Origin: Streptomyces nodosus
GTDB taxonomy: Bacteria; Actinomycetota; Actinomycetes; Streptomycetales; Streptomycetaceae
NCBI RefSeq assembly: GCF_008704995.1
Contig: NZ_CP023747.1
Location: 3,002,501-3,066,500, forward strand
Direction of reading: 5' to 3'
Length of the DNA: 64,000 nt
Shown: positions 46,406 to 54,522 of the stretch, piece by piece
How the letters are laid out: each line of letters starts with the position of its first letter
Numbering within the stretch: the stretch's first letter is position 1
Notes under the pieces: generated by a model
The model's database searches: none
What the model was told of the DNA's origin: nothing
Seen by the model: only the letters and a program-made list of their open reading frames with translations
Program-made: the position numbers and the translations under genes

Positions 46406-48022
46406 TCACCCGGGCAGCGCGGCCCGGCGGAGCAGGCGGTGGAGTCTGCGGGTCAGGACGGAGGAGACACCGTGGACCCCCGGGGCCAGCCGGAGGGCCA
46501 GGGCGCCGGAGTGGGTGGCGTACGGCTGGACGAGCAGTACGCCGTGGCGCACGCTCGGCAGGACGCGGCGGCGCAGTATGCCGGGGCCGGTGAGGGCGTG
46601 GGCCGTGGTGTCGCGGCTGGTGCCGTCGTCGAAGCGGAGCGTCAGCCGCACGTCCCAGGTGCCGGCGCCGAGGGTTCCGAGGGCCACCGGCGTCTCGGCC
46701 GTCCAGCCGCCCGAGGTGCCGTCCCGCCGGAGCTGGGCCGTGGTGCGGCGGACCCCGGGCCGCGCGGCGCCCTCCCGCGGCACGAACTCCACGTCCACCC
46801 GGGAGGGCCGCGCGTTCTCCAGCCGCCCGTACAGCTCGTGCAGGCGCAGCCGCAGCAGGGTGGTGCGCGCGCCGGGGCGCAGTTCGGCGTCGACGGCGAC
46901 CGGAAGGTGCCGGACCGGGCGGTGCAGCAGATGGCCCAGCCGGACCTGGGGGAGGTCCGCGGACCAGACGGGGGTGCCGTCCGCCGCGCTGGGGTAGGGC
47001 GGGGTCAGCCGCGCCGGACGGGCCGCGAGCTCCCTGAGCCGGTGCAGGTCGCGCGAGCGTTCGGAGGCCAGCACCACCTGGGCGACGACCCGCCCCGGCA
47101 CGGACGCCTGGGCGAGATCGGCCGCGTCGAAGTCCGAGAGATAGGCGCGGGTGAGCCGCCACCACTGGCCGCGGTACTCCTCGTCGTGCAGCGGCAGCTC
47201 CCGGGCGTACATGCGCAGCCCCCGGTCGAGGAAGGTGGTGCGCGCCGCCCGGGCCAGCCGTTTCTCACCGGCGTCCAGCAGGATCCGGTGCGCCTGCCGG
47301 GTCGCCTCCATACGGGCCGTCCAGTTGCCGATGTCGGCGCGGTCGAGGGAGATGGACAGGCGCCGGGCGGCGCGGCGCACATGCCAGACGTAGACCGTCT
47401 CGGGGATCAGGGCGATGGCCGGTCCGGCGGCCAGTACGCGCGCGCCGAACACGAAGTCCTCGTAGGGGAAGCGGCCTTCGGGGAAGCGGATGCCGTGTTC
47501 GCGCAGGAAGTCCGTGCGGTACAGCTTGTTGACGCACAGGGTGTCGTACGCCAGCCGGGGGCGCCGGCCGGGGTGGGAGATCAGCGCGGGACGCGTGTAC
47601 AGCTCCGGCTGCCAGGGGGTCTCGCGGCCCGACGGCAGCTCGCGGCGCACACACAGTCCCGCGGCGACCGGGGTCTCATGGGCGACGGCCGCCATCAGCA
47701 GTGCCTCCACCGCGCCGGGCGGCAGCACGTCGTCGCTGTCCAGGAACATCACATAGGGGGCGCGGGCCGCGTCGATCCCGTCGTTGCGCGGGGTGCCGCA
47801 GCCGCCGCTGTTGACGGTCCTGCGGAGGACCTTCACCCGCGGGTCCTCGGCCGCGAGGGCGTCCAGCAGCTCGGGGCTGCCGTCCGTCGAGCAGTCGTCG
47901 ACCGCGATCACCTCGCGTACGACACCGCCCTGGGCGAGAGCCGAACGCACCGCGTCCGTCACATGACGGGCGTCGTCGTACCCGATGACGACGATGCTGA
48001 CCTGCGCATCATGAGGGTGCAT
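46406..48022 (-). CDS. GT2 family glycosyltransferase with C-terminal beta-rich domain
   Basis: About 538 residues. The GT-A domain has VSIVVIGYDDARHVTDAVRS, VIAVDDCSTDGS, NSGGCGTPRNDGIDAA and the metal site MFLDSDDVLPPGAVE. The acceptor-side part reads NKLYRTDFLREHGIRFPEGR then FPYEDFVFGARVL. The C-terminal about 220 residues are predicted beta-rich, with the same architecture as the GT2 protein at 37.7-39.4 kb, so the two are probably paralogues acting on related wall polymers. ATG at 48022 and GTG at 48031 are both possible starts; neither has a strong ribosome binding site. Confidence 0.86.
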   Translation of the reverse strand: MHPHDAQVSIVVIGYDDARHVTDAVRSALAQGGVVREVIAVDDCSTDGSPELLDALAAEDPRVKVLRRTVNSGGCGTPRNDGIDAARAPYVMFLDSDDVLPPGAVEALLMAAVAHETPVAAGLCVRRELPSGRETPWQPELYTRPALISHPGRRPRLAYDTLCVNKLYRTDFLREHGIRFPEGRFPYEDFVFGARVLAAGPAIALIPETVYVWHVRRAARRLSISLDRADIGNWTARMEATRQAHRILLDAGEKRLARAARTTFLDRGLRMYARELPLHDEEYRGQWWRLTRAYLSDFDAADLAQASVPGRVVAQVVLASERSRDLHRLRELAARPARLTPPYPSAADGTPVWSADLPQVRLGHLLHRPVRHLPVAVDAELRPGARTTLLRLRLHELYGRLENARPSRVDVEFVPREGAARPGVRRTTAQLRRDGTSGGWTAETPVALGTLGAGTWDVRLTLRFDDGTSRDTTAHALTGPGILRRRVLPSVRHGVLLVQPYATHSGALALRLAPGVHGVSSVLTRRLHRLLRRAALPG

Positions 48023-48077
48023 GGTTTCCACGCCCTGGAACGTTAGGGATTCCTGGTAATCATCTGTTAAGAGGCAA

Positions 48078-49409
48078 TTAACAGCCTGTGCGGAAGCTCG
48101 CAGGAATGGTGGCCAGGTCCGGGGGTGGCGTGTCCGATTCCAGCCGATCGGGGGTGGGTCGTCCGGATCGCCACAGCCGGATGAAGGACACCATCGCGGC
48201 GGACACCAGCAGCCCGTTGCGGACGATCATGAGTACGCACCCCGTCCAGCTGCTGCTGACGACCTCGGCGTAGCAGGCCGGGTACTCGACGACGCTGACC
48301 GCGGTCGCCGCCAGGACGAGCGGGGCCACGGGGCGCTGGGTGGTGTGCCGGGACGTCAGACAGACCGCGGTCAGCCCGATCAGCCACACCAGGTACTGGG
48401 GGCTGATCACCCGGCTGGTCACCGTGAACAGCAGGACCGCCGCGAGCGCCGCGTCGTACGGGGTCGCGGGGGTCCAGCGGCGGGCCCGCAGCCGCCACAG
48501 CAGCAGCAGGACGAAGGCTCCCGCGGTCAGCGCGAGCGAGCCGAGGGCGACCTCGTGCACCTGGGGGCCCACGAACTCCACGGCCCCGTACTGGTAGTGG
48601 GTGTGCCCCGGCCAGCCGGCCCGGCGGGCGATCATGAGGGCCGTGCCGCCCAGCGACTCGATCTGCACGCCCCGGCCGCCCTGCTGGCGCAGGAAGTCGA
48701 ACGGGTCGCGGAACACGGCCGTGAGCAGGGCGAGCAGGGTGACGGCGGTGACCACGGCCGCCGTCCACGCCTCCCGGGTGGTCCGCCCGCGCGGGGTGCC
48801 GAGCAGGGCCAGCGCGGGCCAGACCTTCACCAGGGCGCCGAGCGCCGCGAACGCGCCGCCCCCGCGCGGGGAGCGTGACAGCGCCAGCAGGGAGAACACC
48901 GCGAAGGCGGTGACCTGGACGTCGTAGCGGGCGAGCGGGATGTGCAGCAGCAGCGGCAGACCCGCCGTCCAGAGCGCCGCGCCGCGCAGCGAGCGGCCCG
49001 GGCGCCGGCCCGCGTAGGCCAGGGCCAGGGTGATCGCGGCGTCGGTCAGCAGGGTGAGGGCCACAAAGGCCTGGACGTACGCCAGGCCCGGCAGCAGCGC
49101 GGGGGTGAGCAGCACCGCGCCCGCGCCCGGCGGGTACTGCCACAGCGGGTCGCCCGAGGGGAACGCGCCGTGCCGCAGGATGCCGTACCAGTGGACGTAG
49201 AGCTGCCCCACCTCGCGGGAGACCCCGCCCCGGCCGAGCAGCGGGTCCTGGTCGTGGGTGAGGAGCCACAGCATCAGGGCGCGGGTGGCGATCCAGCAGC
49301 CGGCGAGAAGGAACAGCCGGCGGGGGCCGCCGGTGTGTGCTGTGCGGGGCGGCGGCAGGGGTGCGCGGCTCGCCGCCCGGGTCTTTCTGGCGCTCTTCGA
49401 GGCACTCAT
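48078..49409 (-). CDS. GT87 family membrane mannosyltransferase-like protein
   Basis: About 443 residues with about ten hydrophobic helices. LLTHDQDPLLGRGGVSREVG, then YVHWYGILRHGAFPSGDPLW and QYPPGAGAVLL form the acidic first periplasmic loop and conserved QYPP of the GT87 (DUF2029) family, which transfers mannose from polyprenyl-phosphate-mannose on the outer membrane face. KVWPALALLGTPRG and ISPQYLVWLIG are further family segments. The C-terminus is hydrophilic. ATG at 49409 is used. It shares a 90-bp AT-rich divergent promoter region with the next GT-C gene. Confidence 0.85.
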   Translation of the reverse strand: MSASKSARKTRAASRAPLPPPRTAHTGGPRRLFLLAGCWIATRALMLWLLTHDQDPLLGRGGVSREVGQLYVHWYGILRHGAFPSGDPLWQYPPGAGAVLLTPALLPGLAYVQAFVALTLLTDAAITLALAYAGRRPGRSLRGAALWTAGLPLLLHIPLARYDVQVTAFAVFSLLALSRSPRGGGAFAALGALVKVWPALALLGTPRGRTTREAWTAAVVTAVTLLALLTAVFRDPFDFLRQQGGRGVQIESLGGTALMIARRAGWPGHTHYQYGAVEFVGPQVHEVALGSLALTAGAFVLLLLWRLRARRWTPATPYDAALAAVLLFTVTSRVISPQYLVWLIGLTAVCLTSRHTTQRPVAPLVLAATAVSVVEYPACYAEVVSSSWTGCVLMIVRNGLLVSAAMVSFIRLWRSGRPTPDRLESDTPPPDLATIPASFRTGC

Positions 49410-49498
49410 CAAGGCCGGATGGTAAGTCGCCTGTATGCCCTGTGTGCTGATAGGCCGTCAACTCCTGTAAAAGTCGGTCGATAGTACAAAATCTGTGC

Positions 49499-51216
49499 AT
49501 GTTGAATGCGGGCATGAGTAGGTCACCGGAGAGGCGCCGGGAGCGCCTGGCCGTGCTTGTGCCCGCGGCCGTCATGGCCGCGATCGGGCTGTGGGGACTG
49601 GACCGCGGGGGCATGTGGCGCGACGAGGCGGTCACCTTCCAGGTGGCGCGCCGCTCGGTGCCGCAGATCTGGCACCTGCTGCACAGCGTGGACGCGGTGC
49701 ACGGCCTGTACTACCTGCTGATGCACCCGGTGCTGGCCGTCCGCCCCGACGAGGTGCTGCTGCGGCTGCCCTCGGTCTGCGGGGCGGCCGTGGCCGCCGG
49801 CCTGGTCGGCGCGCTGGGCACCCGGCTGTGCCGGCCCCGCGTGGGGTTGTGGGCGGGGCTGCTCTACGCGGTCACGCCGATGGTCGGGCACTACGCGCAG
49901 GAGGGCCGCTCCTATGCGATGGTCGCCGCCGGGGTCATGGGCGCGACGCTGCTGCTGGTACGGGCGGTGCGGGACGGCGGCCGGTGGTGGCCCTACGGGG
50001 TGCTGGTCGCCGTCACCTGTGTGCTGCACGAGTTCGCCGTGCTGGTGCTGCTCGCGCACGCCTGCACGCTGGCGCTCGCGCGGGCGCCGGGGAAGGTGTG
50101 GCGGGGGTGGGCGGGCGCGGCCGGTGCCGTCGTCGTGGTGCTGCTGCCGCTGGTACTGGTCTCACATGCGCAGGCGAGGCAGGTGGCCTGGCTGACGGCG
50201 CCGGACGCGGAGAGCGCGGGGCAGCTGGTCGAGCAGTTCGCGGGACCGTCGCCCGGTGTGCTGTGGCCCTGTCTGGCCCTGGTCGCGACGGCCGTGTGGA
50301 CACCGCGGGGGCGCCGCGGGGTGTCCCTGTCCGCGGTGGCCCTGCCGCTGGTCCTGGTGCCGCCGGCGGTGCTGATGGAGGTGTCGCAGATCCACCCGCT
50401 CTACGACGACCGGTATGTGCTGTACGCCCTGGCCGGGGCGCCGTTGCTGGCCGCGGCGGGACTGGACCGGGTGGCCGGTGCGCTGGGCCGCGTGGCCGGT
50501 ACGTCGGCCCGGCTGCGGCCCGGCGGCCGGGGGAGGCCCGCTCCCGGCACCCCGCTCGGCGCGGGCCCGGCCGCCGGTGGTCCCGGGGCGCGGACGCCGC
50601 TCACCGGCCCGCGAGCGGTGCCGTCGTCCGGTGACGGTGTCGCCCTCGCGGAGCCGCCACGGGCCACCGTGCCCCGGTCCGCCGGGACCTCCCGGTGCCC
50701 TCCCTGCCCGGGCGCCATGGTGTCGCCCTGGCCGGGGTGCTCGCCGTCGGCGGTGCCTTCCTCGGGCAGCTCCCGCTGCTGCGGGAGGACCGCGATGCCG
50801 CGCACCGGCCCGACGACCTGGCCGTCGTCTCCGCCACCGTGGGCCGGGAGCTGCGGCCCGGGGATGCCGTGCTCTTTCTGCCCTCGCTGGAGCGGCGGTC
50901 CGCGCTGACCTATCCGGCGCCGTTCCGCGGCGTGCGGGACGTGGCGCTGGAGGTACCCGCCGCCGTCGACGGCACGCTGTACGGGCGGGAGGCCGGGCCC
51001 GGGGAACTACGGCGGCGGCTGGCCGGCCTTGCGTCCGTCTGGGTGGTCTGCGCGCCGTTCGCACTACAGCCCACCTGGACCCCGAGGAACGCCACCGAGC
51101 GCGTCAAGCTCAGGGTGGTGACCCGGGAGTTCATCGCCCGTGAGGAGTACGCCCGCGGCGGCGTCATCCTTCGACTGTATGTACGCCGCGGGGAACGTCC
51201 GACCGCCCGCCCCTGA
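49499..51216 (+). pseudogene. GT39-like membrane glycosyltransferase, apparent frameshift
   Basis: The N-terminal part (frame of 49499) has GLWGLDRGGMWRDEAVTFQV, the GT39/PMT acidic loop motif (R-D-E), HAVHGLYY-like DAVHGLYYLLMHPVL and TPMVGHYAQEGRSYAM, and about nine helices, ending near QIHPLYDDRYVLYALAGAPL. After about 50690 this frame becomes Pro/Ser/Cys-rich nonsense to 50908. The expected C-terminal helix and soluble domain (ALAGVLAVGGAFLGQLPLLR, then LRPGDAVLFLPSLERRSALT) continue in the frame of 50695-51216. That frame is closed by a TGA at 50632, so the shift lies between 50635 and about 50705, a GC-rich stretch. It could be a true mutation or a sequencing indel. Confidence 0.75.
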
Positions 51217-51468
51217 GCGCCGGACGGGAAACGGGCGCGGCCCGACGCCTCCTTCCGGCGCCGGCCGCGCCCGGGGCCCTGTCCGGGGCCGGGGACCGGC
51301 GTTCCAGGGCGGTCGCTCCCGGGCGAGATCGCTCCGAAGGCGAAGGAGCTGATGGAGGGGGGACCCTCGCGATCGACTACTACAGGGAGGGCGGCCACGA
51401 CCGCGAGACGTGGGGCCGTACGGGAGGCCGCGGGCATCACGCCGTGGGGACCGCCCCGGCGTTGTGAG

Positions 51469-52464
51469 TCACGGTGTGTACTGGTAGCTGGCGCTGCTGG
51501 TGCCGCCCGGACTGTGGACGAGGACGGCGACGGTGCCGGAGGTGCCTCCTGGCGCGACGGCCACGACCTCGGTGTCGGAGACGGTGACGAACGGGGTCAG
51601 GATGCCGCCAACCCTGACGCTGTCCGTGTAGGTCAAGTTGCTTCCGGTGATGGTCACGCTGTTTCCGCCGGCGGCCGGCCCCTGGTTGGGGCTGAGACTG
51701 GTGATGACCGGCTGCCCGACGTAGGTGTAGTAAGGATTGCCGACGCCGGGAAGGCTCGTGCCGCCCGGCGTGGTGGCGGTGACGCTGACGGTTCCGGAGC
51801 CGAGCGGGACCAGGGCGGTGATCTCGCCGTCCGAGACGACGCTGATGCTGGCGGACGTGCGGGATCCGAAGCGTACGGCGCTGACGAGGGACAGGTTGCT
51901 CCCCGTGACAGTCACGGCGTTGCCGCCCAGGGGCGGCCCCAGGGCAGGGGAGATGTCGTCGACGGTCGGCAGGGGGATGTAGAAGTACGGCAACGGGGTG
52001 CTGGTGCCTCCCGCCGTGGTGACCGTGAGGTTGACCGGAGCCGCCGCACCGGCTGGGGGCTGGACGGTGATCTGTGTGCTGGTGTTGCCGGTGATGGTGG
52101 CGCTGTGGCTGCCGAACACGACCGCAGTGGCGCCGGAGAGATTGGTGCCCGTGACGGTGACGGTGTTCCCTCCGGCCGTAGGGCCCTGGTTCGGAGCGAT
52201 CGAGCTGACGACCGGGCTGGGAAGGTAGGTGAAGGTCGAGCTGTTGCTGGTGCCGCCCGAGGAGGTGACGGTGACGGCGGAGGAGCCCGACCCCGCGGGG
52301 GCGGTGCAGCTGATCTTCGTGTCGCTGAGCGTGGCGAACTGGGCCGGGTTCGTCCCGAATGTCACGGACGATGCGCCGGTGAAGCCGCTGCCGGTGAGGG
52401 TGACAGCCGTCCCGCCGGCGGCCGGTCCCTGGTTGGGGCTGATGCTGTTGATGATCGGCGCCAT
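51469..52464 (-). CDS. IPT/TIG-repeat protein without signal peptide (four repeats)
   Basis: 331 residues consisting almost only of four immunoglobulin-like IPT/TIG domains. Each starts with a motif like INSISPNQGPAAGGTAVTLT and ends near VTVTSSGGTSNSSTFTYLP; repeats begin at about residues 3, 85, 170 and 250. There are no cysteines of note, no signal peptide, no membrane anchor and no catalytic domain. TIG domains usually occur in surface or adhesive proteins, so export by a non-Sec route, or function inside the cell, must be considered. The ATG at 52464 has AAGGAG 7 nt upstream. It lies immediately downstream of a second TIG gene. Confidence 0.85.
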   Translation of the reverse strand: MAPIINSISPNQGPAAGGTAVTLTGSGFTGASSVTFGTNPAQFATLSDTKISCTAPAGSGSSAVTVTSSGGTSNSSTFTYLPSPVVSSIAPNQGPTAGGNTVTVTGTNLSGATAVVFGSHSATITGNTSTQITVQPPAGAAAPVNLTVTTAGGTSTPLPYFYIPLPTVDDISPALGPPLGGNAVTVTGSNLSLVSAVRFGSRTSASISVVSDGEITALVPLGSGTVSVTATTPGGTSLPGVGNPYYTYVGQPVITSLSPNQGPAAGGNSVTITGSNLTYTDSVRVGGILTPFVTVSDTEVVAVAPGGTSGTVAVLVHSPGGTSSASYQYTP

Positions 52465-52615
52465 GACGTGCTCCTTTCCGCGTGGTGGGGTGGGCGCCCC
52501 GTGCCCGGTCAGGAGCGGGGTCAGGGCACGGCGGTCCGTGCACTCCCGAGTGCGGGTGTGCCCAGGGGCGGCCCTCGTCGGGGGAGACGACGGGCGGCCC
52601 CTGGGCGGTGGAGGG

Positions 52616-53404
52616 TCAGGCCGCGGTGAAGACGTCGCCGGCGACGGCCGGGCTGGTACCGCCGGGGGTGACGACCTGGATGTCGTAGGTGGCGCTCGCG
52701 GTGAGCCCGGCGGGGACGACGGCGACCAGCTGGGTCTCGGAGATGGGGGTGAAGCTGCTCGCCGAGATCGATGCGCCACCGCCGGTCGGTGTGAAAGTCA
52801 CGTCGCTGACACTGTCGAAGCAAGTGCCCGTGACGGTGACGTTGGTGCCCTCCGCCCCCGAGGTCGGACTGATTCCGGTGACGGCGGGGGCGTTGTAGTA
52901 GACGAACTGGTCGCTGACGCTCGTGGTGCTGGTGCCGCCCGGGGTGGTGACGGTGATGTCCACGGTGTCCAGGCAGCCGGTGAAGGCTCCGTGCGCGGGA
53001 GCCGTGACGCTGAGTTGGCTGTCGTTGAGCACGGTCAGCCCGGTGCCCGCGCCGATGGCGCCGAAGGTCACCGCGGTGGCGTTGAGGAAGCCGCTGCCGT
53101 TGACGGTGATGGAGCCGGGGCTGGCCGCGCCGGAGACAGGGCTCACGGACAAGACGGCGGGGGTGGCGGCGTAGAAGAACGGCAGGGAGTTGGTGGTCGA
53201 CGTTCCGGCCATCACGTTGACGTTGTACTGCCCGGCGCACAGCGACGGGATGGGGCAGGTGATCTGCGTGCTGCTGACGACGGTGGCGGTGGCCGACTTG
53301 TTGCCGAAGTTCACCTTGGTGGCGCTCGACAGGCCGGTTCCGTTGATCGTCAGGGTCTGCCCGACCGAGCCGGGGCTGCCCGTGAAGGAGGTGATGGTTG
53401 CCAT
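52616..53404 (-). CDS. IPT/TIG-repeat protein without signal peptide (three repeats)
   Basis: 262 residues made of three IPT/TIG domains: ITSFTGSPGSVGQTLTINGT, AVLSVSPVSGAASPGSITVN and AVTGISPTSGAEGTNVTVTG. Each is followed by a beta-rich body and a P-G-G-T-S turn. It starts MATITSFTG directly at the first repeat, so there is no signal peptide. ATG at 53404 has AAAGGA upstream. The gene ends 151 bp before the sister TIG gene and probably shares its transcript. Function is unknown; an adhesive or structural role is suggested by domain type and by the neighbouring collagen-like gene. Confidence 0.85.
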   Translation of the reverse strand: MATITSFTGSPGSVGQTLTINGTGLSSATKVNFGNKSATATVVSSTQITCPIPSLCAGQYNVNVMAGTSTTNSLPFFYAATPAVLSVSPVSGAASPGSITVNGSGFLNATAVTFGAIGAGTGLTVLNDSQLSVTAPAHGAFTGCLDTVDITVTTPGGTSTTSVSDQFVYYNAPAVTGISPTSGAEGTNVTVTGTCFDSVSDVTFTPTGGGASISASSFTPISETQLVAVVPAGLTASATYDIQVVTPGGTSPAVAGDVFTAA

Positions 53405-54522
53405 GATGCGTCCTTTCGCAGTTGGCCGTGTGATCGGTGGTGGTCGCGTGGGCCGAAGGGCCTTGTGGGCATGGGTGTTCCGAGGGCAAGGCTCGGTGGC
53501 CTGTCCGGTGGCCGGCTGAACGGTGAAGTGTCCGGCGCAGGCGCATGGTCGTGCCGGCCGTGCCGCTGGTGAGGTCCTTGCGCCACCGGCTTGGCGATGG
53601 CGCCTCCCGACAGACCGCCGACGCGCCGTGGGCTGTGAAGGGGGTGCGGGTTGGTTCGAGCCGGATGCGCATGGAGAGAGAAGGGGGAGAGCCCCAGCGA
53701 CCTCGCGCATCCGGGAGCCTGCGGCACACATGGCCGGGCGGCGTCCCGGCTCGGCCCGGTACCGTGACCGAAGTTCGTGACGTCCACAGCCTCACTGGAA
53801 TTGCGGCTCGTCCGAAGCTGGTTCGACGGCGAGGATGTGACAGGGAAGGACGGAGGCGGTCGAAAGCCTCGTGGCGACGAAACGCCAAAGACGTGGCGGC
53901 GTCGACTTCAGCTGCAGCTGAGCATGGCACCACTTCCAATTTCTTACGATGTGCGTTGCGAGCTGAGAACCGGCAAGCGAATTTCACTCGCTGGAAGCCA
54001 AACCGTGCCGCTGACGGCTCCGAGCCCGGAGCGGGATAATCTCGAACACGGAGGCGGATGACTCGGCCAGTCCGACAACAGTCAGTAATCCATCTGGGTG
54101 GCCATCATCGCAAGAGAGTGACAGTCAAACCCCTCATTCGAGGGAGCGCACCACCCTCCGCCTCTACAGGGCGTACCACCAGCGTAAATGGCCCGGAAAG
54201 TCGCACTCCCGCGCGATTCGGCCTGAAAATATAGCTGCGTTTCACGCTGGTCATCGCGCACACGATCACCGCGAGTGGCGTCGCCCTACATAGTCAAACC
54301 GGGCGAACGTGACTTTAGTCGGGGTCTGGGGTGAACGGGGGTGCCCTTGCGGGCTGATCTCCGTCCCCTCTCCTATCGCTTGACGGATCATATTATTTTC
54401 GAGCTTCCTGAGCGATATATGTGCGGCGTTTGAGTCATTGCAGTCGGGTTGTCTGATGTTGCTGAAGTCGTATGTAGTTGGCTGTCCTCATCTCATTCTT
54501 CACAGTTCGCCAGGAAGGCACG
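53405..54522. other. Low-GC accessory intergenic region
   Basis: About 1.1 kb between the divergent TIG and collagen-like genes. From about 53,900 to 54,520 the sequence is clearly richer in A/T than the rest of the window (for example CATATTATTTTC near 54390). It must hold both promoters. Apart from a doubtful small open frame at 53777-54061, I see no recognisable gene, tRNA or repeat. Confidence 0.5.
53777..54061 (+). CDS. Doubtful small hypothetical protein
   Basis: A 94-residue frame starting with GTG (MTSTASLELRLVRSWF if translated) and ending in HGGG. It has no strong ribosome binding site and no family I recognise, and its third-position GC is lower than its neighbours. It may be a degraded gene or not coding. 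Confidence 0.2.
   Translation: MTSTASLELRLVRSWFDGEDVTGKDGGGRKPRGDETPKTWRRRLQLQLSMAPLPISYDVRCELRTGKRISLAGSQTVPLTAPSPERDNLEHGGG

Noticed and set aside
51352..52629. Plus-strand 425-residue frame antisense to the first TIG gene
   Set aside because: Asp/Gly/Arg-rich shadow of the minus-strand gene, which has clear TIG domains and a strong ribosome binding site.
54380..54425. Canonical -35/-10 promoter (TTGACG ... TATATG) for the collagen-like gene
   Set aside because: The spacing between the boxes is about 30 bp, too long for a housekeeping promoter.
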